The translations under genes were made by a program, and so were the position numbers. The notes beneath the pieces were generated by a model. It ran no database searches. It was not told where the DNA came from and was given only the letters and a program-made list of their open reading frames with translations. From Porphyra umbilicalis (lineage: Eukaryota > Rhodophyta > Bangiophyceae > Bangiales > Bangiaceae), in the NCBI GenBank assembly GCA_002049455.2, contig KV918799.1, forward strand, positions 167,140-231,139: a stretch of 64,000 nt of DNA, read 5' to 3'. Shown here one piece after another: positions 21,598-33,800 of this stretch (position 1 is its first letter; each line of letters begins with the position of its first letter).

Positions 21598-22352
21598 TTT
21601 GATTTCGGCGCCGTCAAGGGCGACGCCGTCGGGGCCCGCGTCGTCGTCGGCGGCGACGCCCCCCCCGAAAGCGGCGGTAGAACCCTCCTCCAGCCGGAAC
21701 CCCCCTCCAGCATGTACGTGTGTACGTGGATGTCCGCGACTGCAGGGCGCACTAACCGCGGCACCCCCCCCCCCCGCCGCTTCCCCCCACCCGCCCTCCC
21801 CCCCAGTTCATTTTGTTCCGCAATGTCGCCCACGCGCACGATGGCGACGTGCGGGCCCAGGTCCGCGTCGGCGGCGGCCACGTCCAGCCGCCCCCTCCAG
21901 ACAAGGGGGGCGGAGGGGGGGGGGGGAGGCGCCGTCGACGGTGCCGCCGCCGCCGCCCATGGTGGGTTGAGGGGTCGGGGGGGACGGCGGTTGGAGGGTA
22001 CCGCGCCGCCAAAACCGGAGGGAGGCGGAGGGAGGAGAACAGGCGATGGGGGTGGAGGGGGCCGGCCAGGTTGGCGGCGCATGTGGGGCAGCGGCGGGTT
22101 AGGAGGGGGGTTATGCGGGGGCGGGGAGGCGCGGCGGGGTGAGGCTGGGCGGAAAGTGGGGCGAAGGGATGGCGAACATTCGGGCGGGGGAATGGCGGAC
22201 AGTGGGGTGGACTGTCGCGACCGTCGGGGCCACACATATGTCGTCTCGCGCACAAGAGTCGCCGTGCCTGCCGAACTGTTTGCAACCGCGTCTGTTGCCG
22301 CCGCCACAGGCTGGACGGCCGTCACTGCAGCGGTCAAGCACAAGCACGCCAC
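21598..22352 (-). CDS. Coding-like GC-rich region, minus strand, fragmented frames
   Basis: Protein-like pieces occur on the minus strand: GRLDVAAADADLGPHVAIVR with VGDIAEQNEL, then VADIHVHTYMLEGGSG, then in another frame DDDAGPDGVALDGAEIKARI, which runs on into the R2 fragment (TAKRVIEMLSDGLEGYF). Between them are G/C homopolymer runs that encode Pro or Gly tracts. The plus strand is also open. This could be an exon set of a host gene joined to an R2 fragment. I do not recognise the family. Confidence 0.25.
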
Positions 22353-22609
22353 AAAGAACTACCGAAGAGCATTTAGTGAACTGATCTCAAGAATAGTCAG
22401 GTGCTCAAAAACGTTCTTGAGAATATTTCAATTCTTAAGCATGATTGAATAAGTCGTTTATCAGCTTGTACGTTTTCGTGTAACTGTTCTCTATGAGCAT
22501 TGTGATTGGCCGCAGAATCCCGCAATTGCACTACCGGAGTATTTCTTCACATCTTCGGCGGCTATTTCCCGGTTTCGACTTCCGATTTATTGTAATTGAA
22601 CGGAAATCG

Positions 22610-23945
22610 TTCGTCATTTGTACATCGTCGCGAAAATGTACCGCATACTGAGAACGTGTCTGGGGAGTTGGCCAGCAGTTTTGCAGGTTGATCTGAAACG
22701 GTCACAAATGGGCCCCTCGTACGACATTTGCCGAGAGTTGTCGCGCGCTGGACCCCTGTTCTCCACAGTGTTCTTCCAAATGAGTAAGGTCCCATATTCG
22801 CATTTTAGATCCCCAGTACGATCTGACACTGCTCGAAATCGTGTCTGGGAGCCGTGCGCGCACCGTGCGCGCGCCCCAGTAGGCATTCCGGAGGCGCCCA
22901 GATGCAGCCGGAGGCCCCCGAAGGCACACTGCAGGAAGTCGTCTGGGATTTATCCTGGAGTTACGTGGTGCCTTCTTGCGGCGATTCGTGGCCGCGCGGC
23001 AAAACGACTACGCATCGCACGCGGGAGCTCTGTCGTATGGGGCAGCAGTGGCGACACGTTATTCCGCACGGATAGAGAACGTGGTAGTGAAGCGTACGTT
23101 TTACATTGCGCTCTCACGCCTCCCGGGGGAGAGAGACCTGGTGGAAAGCGGCTGTATGGGCCTGATAGTCCCATCTGACTGCTCGCCCACCCCGCCCCGC
23201 CCCTCCCGCCCGTCCCGCCGACCCCGCCCTGCCCCACCCGCCCGTATCGCCCACCCCGCCTCGCCCCTCCCACCCAAGTCGGGCACCTGAAGAAGTATAC
23301 ACGACGACCACCGTAAGCAGGAGAAGCGCAAGAAAAGAAACAAACAGACAGACGACAGCACAAGCAACAGTAAACAGCGAACACATGACCTCAAGTTAGA
23401 CTCGGCCCCCACAGCGAAAAGCAGCAGGTCTGTACGCCCCCCCACTCCTGTGCCGGACCTGCGCAACGCGGCGGTAGTCGCGGCAGACAGACGCCGATCA
23501 GGCATCGCGCGCTCCCGATGGATAAAGCCGAAACAGCCACGCAGTCGACACTCTCCGCACTGGCGCCATCTCCCCCCGCTTCGAACACCACGCACCCTCT
23601 ACCAATCGTCCAAGTCCGTGCGCAAGTCGCGCCGCCACCGCCTTTGCCACCATTCACATCACCTACATGGATACTCACAGCACGAGACAGGAAAGGGAAA
23701 ATATGGGCAGTACGGGGCAGTACGGGGCAGTACGGGTCAGTACGGGGCAAAACGGGGCAGTAAGGGGCAGAAGGGATAAGCACGGGACAGCACCACAGAG
23801 AAAAAGCGAGCAGTTTTTCCAGACGAGGACGCAGAAAGACGTCCTACGTGTAAAAACGGCACGCACCCTCCAACAGCACTCCAGGTCGTCACCGCATGCA
23901 CGGCAAGAGACCAAACGGGCGCTATGGTATACACAACACGACAAC
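22610..23945 (+). repeat. Interspersed repeat R1, copy 1
   Basis: This block matches 58,080-61,185 in reverse orientation. It starts beside ACATCGTCGCGAAAATGTAC, includes a GC-rich tract (about 23,180-23,280, CCCGCCC-type) and a 10-bp tandem array, and ends near GGTATACACA. By eye the copies are about 80-85% alike. The last landmark also appears once at about 25,132-25,151, suggesting a further fragment there. Neither copy has a recognisable gene. Copy 1 keeps the empty site for the transposon found in copy 2. Confidence 0.8.
23705..23771. repeat. 10-bp tandem array inside R1 copy 1
   Basis: About six to seven units of GGGGCAGTAC with minor variants. The matching array in R1 copy 2 (58,271-58,410) has about twice as many units, so the array has changed length since the copies separated. 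Confidence 0.85.
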
Positions 23946-25269
23946 ATACGCGTGTGTAAATTTGAAAGTGATGCTCCAGGTGCACATCGTGGCGGGAGGG
24001 CGGGCTGATCCGGCCACCGTAGAGGCAGTGCGGGCCGATCTGCGATCGCCAGACTTGGGTGCGCTCGGCCCACAGGATGTGCGGCTGCCAGGCACCCACT
24101 CTGAGTAAGAAAGGGCCGTGTGGGAAGGGTCAGCAGGACCCAGCCGTTGGGAACGGGACAGACGGTGGGCGGGGGGGTGGACCGGAGCGGATGGGGGTCC
24201 GTGAGGGGCGCGTGATGAGGCAAGGTGGAACTGGTCACGAGACGACTACCTGCGCTACACAAACGGACGATAGACCAATACGAGGTGGTGGAAGGGATCC
24301 TCGTCCAAGCAAGGCCCTCGTTTAAGATTTCCCCGGCCACGACGGCCCCCTGGCAGACGTGCTGCCGGCCCCTCACCTGTGGTACGCTCGGCCAAGCGGT
24401 TTCTGTTCAGAGATTGTTCGGCTCCCTTGGCACGAGCAAGAGGAAGGCGGTTGTCAGAGGTTCAGCCCTGGCGTTCGTCTCCACCACACAGACTGGACAA
24501 TACCTAGAAAGCCTTTCTCGCCGCCGACGAGGCGCCCTTGCAGTACTAGTCATTGCGCGTCAATAGATCTCAGCCTGCCACAGGCTGACCGATATGAGCT
24601 ATACTCAGGTGACTCCTGACCGGTCAGGGCCCTCACAGTGACCCAAAATGAGGATCACGGTGCCTGCGCGGGCCCGACTACGTTTCAGTGCTAGGCGGTG
24701 CGTGAGATTGGCGCGGCTTAGCGGTTGCGGGCCACAGGATCTGTGTCCTCGTTGCGAGGTGTGACCAGCCGGTCACACCATCGAGGATCAATAAGGGCCA
24801 CTTACGTTCTAGATTGTAGAGCCCCCCAGAATCCAGCGATCAGCGAACGCAGTTGATCTGTGACCAGTCCGCTGTCGGAGGCATTGAATCGTCCGAAGAG
24901 CAGCAATTATCCCTCAAGCCGACCGACTTGTAGCCTGCTTTTTGGGAGGCTACATCATGCAGTCTCCCTCCGCGGCGTCGTAGATTGATGAGGGCTCCGC
25001 TTGTAGCCCACGTTCCCTCGTGGCCAGCACAGGGCCGTCTGGGCCAGCAACAATTTCAGATCAGGAGTACAAATTTCGGCCCGCAGCACGCCCGCAGCAC
25101 GCGCAGCACGCCGAGCACACCCCCAGTAGAGTGGTACATTTTCGCGACGATCAGTGCTCGATGTCGTTTTCTAAACGGTTCTGTCAACCCCGTGGCGAAC
25201 TGGAGATCGGGAAAATTCTATATGTCTTGAGGGAGCTCGCGGGATATCCCCTTCTATCACGGCCAGGAA
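23946..25269. other. Gap with several small hairpins, no gene supported
   Basis: No domain-bearing frame. From about 24,580 to 24,960 there are several short perfect inverted repeats, for example GGTGTGACC with its complement around AGCC (24,758-24,779), and GTAGCC/GGCTAC arms near 24,934-24,955. At about 25,132-25,151 lies the R1 end motif GGTACATTTTCGCGACGAT. Confidence 0.4.
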
Positions 25270-25282
25270 ATGGGGGATGGCG

Positions 25283-25314
<32 letters not shown>

Positions 25315-26612
25315 GGACCGCCCCGCCCCGCCGCCGCGCACGCGGCTGGCCGTGACGCCCCGCGCGCCGGGGCGGCCGGCAGCGGTGGCGCCGGCGGCGG
25401 GGCGGCCACGCGCCGCACCGCACCGTCCGTGACGCGACGGCGGTGGACGGCCGCCTTTGCGGGGGCGGCCACCACCGGAACCGGCACCGCCGTCTCCCTC
25501 CTTCGTGCCACCCACCCGCCCTTTGTCACAACGGCGGCGGCGGCGGTAAAGGCGGCGGTGCCGGCGTCCCATCGCGGCCCCGCCACCACACGTGGACGGC
25601 CCTGGCCTCGTGCCGCCGCCTCTTCCTCACCGCCCTCCTCGCCGACGCCGTCACGGCCACCGTCGGCGAGGCGGACGTCCGCGCCGCCGTCGACGGCGGG
25701 AAGGTCGGCGCGCCCGCTGCGACCGCCGCCACCGTCGCCGCCGCCGCCGCCGCCGCGTCCGCCGCCGCCGCCACCCGACGCCCGCCTACGCCGCCCGGCC
25801 GCCATCGCACGGTGGTGGTGGAACCGCCGCGGGGCGGCGGGGCAACGGCGGTGACGGCGGCGGCGACGGCGGCGACGGTGGCGGCGAGAGAGGCGACGGC
25901 GGTGGCGACGGCGGCGACGGCGGTTGCGGCGGCGGCAGGGGCGGCGGCGACGGCGGTGCCGGCGGCAATGGCGGCAAAGGCGCCGGCGGCGGCAAAGACG
26001 ACGGCGGCGGCGGCAGCGGCCGCGTCAACGGCGGCACCGGTGGCGGCAGCGACGGCGCCGACGGCGCCGACGGCGGTGGCAATGGCAGTGGCGGCGGCAA
26101 CGGCAGCGTCCCAAAAGGCGGCGGCAATGGCAGTGGCGGCGGCAACAGCAACGCCCCCAACAGCGGCGGCAAAGCCAAAGGCGGCAGCGACGGCGCCGAC
26201 GGCGCCGATGGCGGTGGCAAGGGCGGTCGCGGCGGCGACGGCGACGCCCCCGATAGCAGCGGTAAAAAGCGGTGGCGGCGGCAACAGCGACGCCCCCAAC
26301 GGCGGCGGCAATGGCAGTTGCGGCGGCATCGGCAACGCCTTCGAAGGAGGTGGCAACGGCGGTGGCGGCAGTGACGGCGCCGACGGCGCCGATGTCGGCG
26401 GCAAGGGTGGTCGCGGCGGCGACGGCGCCGCCCCCGACGGCGGCCGCAGCGGCGGTGGCGGCGGCGACGGCGACCCCGGTTTGAAGGGGGGGGGTGGGAC
26501 GGGGGGTGTAAGACCACTGAGGTGGCAGCGCAGCCCGCGGGTTTTGGCGTGGATGGGGGGGAGGGCGGAAAGAGGCCGCCCGCAGGTGTACGTGCGTGTT
26601 TGGGGCGGATGA
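25270..26612 (+). CDS. Ala/Gly-rich low-complexity reading frame
   Basis: The stretch is GCC/GGC-rich and open in several frames on both strands. One plus frame from about 25,443 carries a less repetitive segment (HHTWTALASCRRLFLTALLA then DAVTATVGEADVRAAVDGGK) before long Ala and Gly tracts. Further on, phrases such as SDGADGADGGG, GGNGSGGGN and GGKGGRGGDG recur about every 120-200 bp, as in an internally repeated Gly-rich (cell-wall-like) protein, but they switch frame. It may be a gene with unstable repeats or only a GC minisatellite. Confidence 0.3.
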
Positions 26613-29137
26613 GGTTGGGGGCGTTAGGCCACGGTCTGCCGCGGGTTTGAGCGTAGGTGGGGGCGGAGGGCGGGAGGAGGCCGCCCTCGGCGCCGCCGCT
26701 CACCTGTGACGGGTGGCCACGGCGGTGGCGGCAGCGGCACGGGTGTGGGCGAAGGTTGGGGTGGGGGGGGGGGGGGGGGTGGGGGTGTGTGTGTGGGGGG
26801 GGGACACCACCTGGTGCTTTTCACGGACGCATGAACTGACGCCCCCCCTGCGCCCTTTGCTCGTCCTGTGCTACGCTTGGTTGCCTGTTATGGGCCCATT
26901 TTTTTCGTTCACGCGCTGGGGACATGATGCCGGCGCCTCTGGCGGGTGAGTTGGCCAGGAGATACGTGGAAGGCACGCACCTGTGCTGAGGTTGACATGA
27001 ACGGAGATACAGTGCAGGTACACTATGAATGCAACCCGATCAATTCGACCAGGCCCGTTGCACAGCCCCGACTCTCCAGGAGCCCCATCACCGCAATTCA
27101 GAAGCAGCCACGGCTGTGCTCCCGGACACGACAGTGTCAGGGCGGTGCGCCCGGTGTCTGCGACAGTGTGTCTGACCACCCAACACGGGTGCCAGACACA
27201 GCAGGCCTTTGATGTCAGGCTGTCAAGTGGCCTGCCTGGAAGGCAGCTGAAGTCAAGTGGCGACAACTTCATGCAATTGACGGCAAGTGGCGGCAAGCTC
27301 TACTCTCGACGGGATAACCGGCGGATGCCTGAACAAGAATTAGCGAGCCGTCAAGCCTTCAAGGAAGTAGGAAATAAATGAATCAAATTAAACATCCCCC
27401 CGCCGCTGCCGGTTAAACGGATGACATTGCTTTGCAAAGAATCCATGAATCTGGACTCACACGTGACGACATCTGCAGGCTTGTCGTGCGAAACGTCCGA
27501 GCATGCGATGGTCTGCGAAATGCAGCCGAAGTGGAGTGAGATGCGGCTGAGACGCGGTGAGCGCGGCTGCCGACGATGTCATCGAAATGTGGTAAGATCA
27601 CACGGAAGCCCTTGAATAACGCAGATCAAGAGGTAGAAGGACAGCCTCTTCGCTCACAACCGGCACCTCAGCAGCCGTCGCCGCAGGGGGTTTGTCTGTG
27701 ACGGCCGCCGTGGCGGCCATCACCACCCCTATCCTTCGAATGACCGCATCCTGCACCACGACGGACTATTCGGTCGCCTACGCACCCGCCTCTTCGGCAC
27801 CTACCTCGTCCGAGGCGGTGGCGGCGAGCGCGCCGTGTAACCAGACAGAAAAACCATACAACGGCACACAGTGGGCAAAGACAAAATCGTATGGCATGAG
27901 TATTAGTCAGCAGAGCAGGGTACTTTCATTGGTGCCTATGCCAGTGGGGAAAAACGAAACAGACGCAAAAGTACCGCCGCCGCCCCGAGTCCATCCATAC
28001 AGATTGCTATCGACAAATACCATCGTACACAGAGAATGACAAGGAGCGTACTCCGCGCACCTTGGTGTGGACGGTTTGACTCAGCGTGCACAGTGATTGC
28101 TGCACGAGAATAGTGAAAGGTGCAAGAGGTCTGGCAATCCCGGAAAAAGAAAATGCAGAGCATGCGACGTCCGGCGACCATTGGCGCGCGCGAGGTTGTG
28201 CCAAGACGGCAGCAGGACTAGAACGGCGCCATGGAGACGGGCCGAGGCAGACGCAACCACAACGTCCGGGGTGTCCTGTCACGAACACGGACGAGGACGG
28301 CACGATGACGACGGTGGTGCATCAGCCGACCTGCCGAGCACTGCGAGTGAATCAGGCGAACAGCGAATCTGACTGCGGCAGCCAAAGCTGGGAGCCGGTG
28401 AACCTGCATTAAAGAGAATATGCAGGGGTTCTCTGGGGTCCACCGGTATGAGAGGATAGGTTTTACGATGGGAACGACATTTGTTGCCAAAACCCCCCTG
28501 AATTTTCAATAGGAAACCACATATGCAAGGGTTTGGTAGTAGCCCCACACTTTTCTCATGGACGTGCTCACAACTGCTGCCTCTGGAAGTTGTTGTGTAT
28601 GAAAGTGAAAAACGCCTGAAGTTCAACTGTGTATCGGCAGCGAGCGGGCCTGGATCTAACCGTCAATCGCGATTGCAAATGTGGAACAGGCCACTTGCTG
28701 ACAGACGATGATTTCCTCGTTCGACTGCTGAGATCGATGATCAAGATCTTTGTCTTGCTCCTCGTTCTTTCCTGTCCAGAAAGGGCGGGCTCCTTCTTCA
28801 GGGAGAAAGGCATCCACGGCCAATCACCTGCGGCAAACAACCCCGGTCCCTTTCCCCTTAGTCTGACAGAGGGGTGCGGCGCCGATGGAATCGGCGCCGT
28901 CCGCCGACTCGACAGTGTGAGCCGACGCTCGCCGCAGCGGCAGCAGCGGCGCCGCCGCGCAGAAGAATACCACTTCCAACCCGGGGCGGGGGACCGGCTG
29001 ACCCCGCCGTGGCGCAGCGCCCGTAGCCGCCTAGTCACGACGGACAAAATGAACGGGCTGCCCCGCCCTCCTTTCCCTCGCGTCGCCACCATCGCCGCCG
29101 ACTGTTCGGGGTACACGACACTCGCCACCGCGGGGGC
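26613..29137. other. Mostly unassigned sequence up to Copia-1
   Basis: A G run interrupted by single Ts lies at about 26,760-26,808. Weak protein-like pieces occur at about 27,240-27,381 (SSGDNFMQLTASGGKLYSRR) and 27,417-27,536 (DDIALQRIHESGLTRDDICR), and frames are open at 27,692-28,039 and 28,629-29,147 (+), but no family is recognised. I see no RNA genes. Confidence 0.35.
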
Positions 29138-29142
29138 AGCAC

Positions 29143-29541
29143 TGTGAGGTGAGCGGTAGTTGTGTGGATACGTTGTTTTACTCGAGAGCGGTCTGAGGAG
29201 CGAGGCCAGCAGGCTCTTAAACCCTCCGTGTGCCTCTCTCGCCCCGTTCTGCCGGCGCGCCCCCCCGCCAGCGCAGAGTTCCCTCCCGTGGAGGGTACAT
29301 GCTCTCACCACCGCACAAATCGCGACGCACCTCGATGACCCCACGAGAATCACCCCAAGCTCAGCTCCAAAAGGAGCTGCCCTCAATATACAAGTACAAG
29401 TAGTTACATCACACACATACAGCAATGTTTGACAATGGCACAGCAAAACAAGCCGATGGCCGCATAAGAACTCCCGCAATTAGCCAGACAGTCTGCGGTA
29501 ATTCCGACTTTCTTGCGCAGGCTTGGGGGGCTGCCTCACCA
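29143..29541 (-). repeat. Copia-1 3' LTR
   Basis: 399 bp, colinear with 36,480-36,878. On its inner side, read on the minus strand, it follows a purine tract (CTGGGGGAG), as expected for the plus-strand primer. It is flanked on the outside by AGCAC. Confidence 0.85.
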
Positions 29542-29649
29542 CTCCCCCAGCGCCCCACAGTCCGCGCCATGGACGCTCCGTCACGGCCACAGTGCCAGAT
29601 CTTCCGCCAACATCCGCGATCGAGAAAACGGCGAAGTCGATCTCATCGA

Positions 29650-29725
29650 CTTGGCCGAAATCGGCCCGACTCGCTGGGAGCAGTAGGCCTACAGCTCCCA
29701 GCGAGTCGAGCCGATTTCGGCCAAG
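29650..29725. repeat. Near-perfect long hairpin with AGTAGGCCTA core
   Basis: Arms of about 31 bp (CTTGGCCGAAATCGGC... and its complement, one mismatch) close around AGTAGGCCTAC. It starts a cluster of related palindromic repeats and lies inside the extra block of Copia-1. Confidence 0.8.
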
Positions 29726-29849
29726 TAAAATCAACCTCCGACGAAATCGCTAAAAATCACCATCGCCGTGAAGCAGACGTCGAGGTGAGTACAGCGCACC
29801 CGGGTGCGTCTCGAACGGAGACGAACCGGCGCATAGGCGGCCTGTCAAA

Positions 29850-30065
29850 GTCTGCTCGCAGGGAGCAGTAGGCCTACTGCTCCCGGCCAACATCGGGGCC
29901 CACTACTTCCCGTCAAAATCGACAAAATTCGACTTGCACCAAAATCGATTCGGGCCCGTCGGGATCAGTAGGCCTACTACTTCCGGCCAAGATCGACCAA
30001 AATCGACTGACACCAAAATCGACTCGTGCCCGTCGGGAGCAGTAGGCCTACCGCTCCAGCCCAAA
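29850..30065. repeat. Tandem palindromic repeats (AGTAGGCCTAC cores)
   Basis: Three further copies of the core GGGAKCAGTAGGCCTACY lie near 29,867, 29,967 and 30,039, separated by AAAATCGAC-rich spacers. Successive cores are about 70-100 bp apart. Each can fold on itself. With the hairpin at 29,650 there are four copies. Confidence 0.75.
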
Positions 30066-30289
30066 ACCGCCCAAAATCGACTTAAGCCGAATCGAGTCGA
30101 GCGATCGCCGCGAACCCGCGGCTGCGCCACTGGTCGCCCCCAGTGTCGCCACAGTGCCCCAGGACGGTCCCAACCGGCCGTCCCCCCAAGGCAAAAGCGC
30201 CCCATTGCCGGCCCCAATCAAGTGGATGGTAGCGCAACCGTCCACGACTGGCACCGGCCCGCGGTGTAGTACCACAATCTAGGGGGTTA

Positions 30290-30841
30290 GAGCATCTCCA
30301 CCAATGAAGCCAACCGTCCAACGCAACGGCCACGTGTGCGCAACGTGTGGCGCTGTCACTGGCTCTCCAAACGCAGAGCCAAAACTAAGCCGATCACGTC
30401 TCAAACTTGGGCTCGCCTCGTCGTCTCTGGCGGTGGGCCTCTTCTGTGGCACGCCAGTATTCCCACAGATGCACTACAGAGAATCTCCATGACTGTCAGA
30501 TCGTCTCGCAACTGTCTGCAAGCCACGGGTCACGCTTTTCATTGGCTTTCGTGGTCCGAACAGGGAACCAGGGGTTGGCCAAACGACTCGGGGCGTCTCC
30601 AAACAGGCCTGTTTGGAGTGGCGCTGCCGTTCAAGCTCCAAAAGAAGGGCGATCCCGCGAGGCCACCACGAGATGTACTAAGGGATTAGAAAAAGTGAAC
30701 CGGTCTATTTTTGGGCCGTCACAGCCCCGTCACACCCTAGTTTTGGAGCGGATCCCAGCCACCAGTGCTCCAACCGTCCAAACGGCCAAACGGTGCCACG
30801 TTTGGCTCTTTGGACGGTTGGAGCCATTGGTGGAGACGCTC
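30290..30841. mobile_element. 552-bp PIF/Harbinger-like MITE with TTA duplication
   Basis: The terminal inverted repeats start GAGCATCTCCACCAATG on the left and GAGCGTCTCCACCAATGG on the right, extending imperfectly for about 40 bp (CCAACCGTCCAA). TTA flanks both ends (30,287-30,289 and 30,842-30,844). A three-base TTA/TWA duplication is the signature of PIF/Harbinger elements. It has no coding capacity and lies inside Copia-1, so it inserted later. Confidence 0.85.
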
Positions 30842-33800
30842 TTACCTCAGAAGGAGGGAAGTAACGGCCGTCTTAGCCGCTCGCGCGACACCCGCTATGG
30901 GACTCGAGGTCCGAAAAGTCGGGCCGATCGAAGCGCCACGACATCAAGACACGGTTTACTTGCCGACGACGACGGTGCCTCCCACCGTCGTCGCCCTTCG
31001 TCCTAAAAGGGCGGAAACCGTCGCCCGGGCCCAATTTCCCCCAATGGGAATTGACCCGGGCCGTCACCAACCAATGCAGATAATTCCCTCCATGCATGTC
31101 AAGTCCCCCGAGGCGATCATCACAGACGAGGGGGAAAAACCGTCCCGCGCGCAACGCGCTGCACCCGCCGCGTGGCGCCCGGTTGGCCGTCGCCTGCCGC
31201 GCCCTCTCGGGCGCGCCAGCGCCCTCTCGGGCGCGCCACTCCGGCCTCCCGCGGGGCCCGCGTGCCGGGCGTGGCGGATCGGGTACGCTCCCCGGGTGGC
31301 CCGAGCCGGTCAGCGAGGCCGCCCGCTCGCCCCGCCCCCCGCGTCGCCGCCCCGTTGGCCACCACCGCCGCTGGCGTCGCCACCTCACGTCGGGGACCGC
31401 GTTTCCCGTCGTCGCCGACGTCCCCGCGGTGGCCCCCTGGCGCATAGGGGGCCCCGTAGTACTACTCGCGGCAAGGTCGACGGAGGTCGCTGCCGCGAAT
31501 TCGGGGCCGCGCCACTGGACGCCTCCAGTGGCGCCATGGCGCCTCAGCACTCCCCCAACAGGGGGTCGCCAGGCCCGGCGCCCGGCTCAGCCGCGCTCAG
31601 GTCTTTGCCAACCCCGACGGCAGCCCGAAAAGCCGTGAACGCCGGCGACGGCAGCGGCTTGGGGAGCCCATCCGCCGGCATGTCGGCGCTCGGAAGGAAG
31701 TAGAAGGCCACATCCCCGCGCGCCTGGTAGTCGCGAATCATGTGGTAGGCGACGTAGACGTGCTTGGTCCGCCCCATCGCCTCGGGGTTGTTGAACAGCA
31801 CCAGGCAGGACTGGTTGTCCCCCCCCATCGCCACGGCTCCACCGTCGACGCTCAGAGCCGACAGCAGCTTTCGTAGCCACAGAGCTTCCCTGGTCGCCAT
31901 TGCGGCGGCCACGTACTCGGCCTCGGCCGTCGTGGTGGCCACGGTCGACTGGCGCTTACTTGCCCACGCAATCGCCCCGCCATTGCAGGTGAAGACGAAA
32001 CCGGTTGTCGACAGGCGACCGTCGATATCGCCGGCCCAGTCGGCGTCGACAAACCCTTGCAGCGGCTCGCTGCCGCTGTAGACCACACCCAGGCGAGTCG
32101 TCCCGCGCAGGTAGCGCAGAACCCCTTTGGCCGCGCTCATGTGGTCCTCCTCAGGGCAGGACAGGAAGCGCGACAGCACCCCAATGGCAAAGGCGATGTC
32201 TGGCCTCGTCCAGGTAGACAGGTAGAGGAGGGAGTCGACCAACTCGGCGTAACGGTTGCTCTCTGGCAGCACGCCCTCCCCTTTCTTGGTCAGCTTGCGT
32301 CCCGACGCCATCGGCGTCTTGTTTGGCGTCGCCTTGTCCATCCCGAACGCCTTCAGCAGCGTCGCGGTGTGCCCCGGGTTGCTCAACGTCAGAGTCTCGG
32401 CCGCCAGGTTGCGCATGACCTTCATGCCGATAAATTCCTTGACCTACCCCATGCCGCGCACCTCAATCTTGGCAGAAACGGAGCGCTTGACGGCCTTGAA
32501 CCGAGCTAGCTTCTCGCCTGCCACGATAAGGTCGTCGTTGTACACGAGGATGAAGATGCACCCGTGCACGGCGTGGTGCCACTCATAGAGGCACGGGTCC
32601 ACCTTGGACCGGACCGTTCCCATCTCTTTGAGCTCTTTGTCGAGCTTGATGCCCCACAGCCGCCCGGCCTGCTTTGTCCCGGAGAGCGCCAGGTTAAGCC
32701 GACACAATTCCTCCAGCCCCTCTGGTTCGACACCGTCGGGGAGTTTGATCTACATCTCCTTGTCCATCTTGGCATTGAGGAAGGCTGTCTTGACGTCAAC
32801 ATGGTGAATCTCTTAGCCTATGGCTTCCGCCGCAGCAATGAGAGCACGTGTCGTGGCCGCGTTGGGTACCGGAGCCCACGTCTCGTCAAAGTCTCGTCCG
32901 GGCAACTGGTTGAACCCCTGGGCCACGAGTCGAGCCTTTTAGCGCGTCAGCTTGCCCTTCGCGTCGTGCTTGATGTCGAACACGAATCGCGTCTTGATGG
33001 CCTTGTGATTCTTGTTGTTCCTCTTGGTCTTGGACCAGGTGCCAAGGTGCTTGTGTGTCGCCACCTCCTTCTTAATTGCCTGCTTCCACAGCGGCCAGTC
33101 AGGACGAGCGCGCCACTCCTTCTCGTTTGCAGGCGGCTAGTGCAAGTCCCAGCCCGCCTCAGTCGCGGAAGCGCTACCACTTGCCAAGCACGCCTTGGGT
33201 TCCTTCTCCCACCATGTTACCTTTGGAGCTGGCTTGCGCTTCGAGCGACGAGGCCCCGGTGTGACGCTGTCACTGGCCGCAGGTGCTTGAGCAGCTGCGG
33301 GTGTCGAGCCACCGTCGCCTTCCTCGTCCTCCTCCTGGCTATCGCCAGCAAAGAGAGGAGGACCGACTTCGTTGTCGTTTTCAGAGGTGTCGTCGGGGGA
33401 ACACTCGTCCTCTCGCCCGCGTTCTGCGCCGAGCATGTCCATTGCGCCTTCCGTGGCGCCATCCTTGTCGCCGTCATATTCCGCAGTCAGCCGGGGACCA
33501 CCGCTTGACCCGACTGCTGACGTCTCGACCTTCGACGGGTTCTCCTCCATCAGCACGTCCCAACGCTCGAAGACTTGGTTTGTCTCGTCCTCGAGGATGC
33601 GTTAGGCCTTGCCACCGACAGTGTAGCCGACAAAGCGGCCGACGTCGGTCCTCAGCTCCAGCTTGTGCTGCTGCTTCTTCTGCTTGAGAGCCCACGCCCG
33701 ACTCCCCCGAACGCGGAATCCCGCGACGTTGGGGCGTCGACCCGTCAGCGCCTCGAGCGGCGTCACATCGAGCCCCGCCTTAGGACATCGGTTGAGCACA

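Noticed and set aside
22618-23178. A 186-codon plus-strand frame in R1 copy 1
   Set aside because: The matching region in copy 2 does not keep the frame. The similarity is at the DNA level.
28629-29147. Plus-strand frame ending at the Copia-1 LTR
   Set aside because: GC-driven composition, no domain, and a stop supplied by the LTR edge; not supported as a gene.
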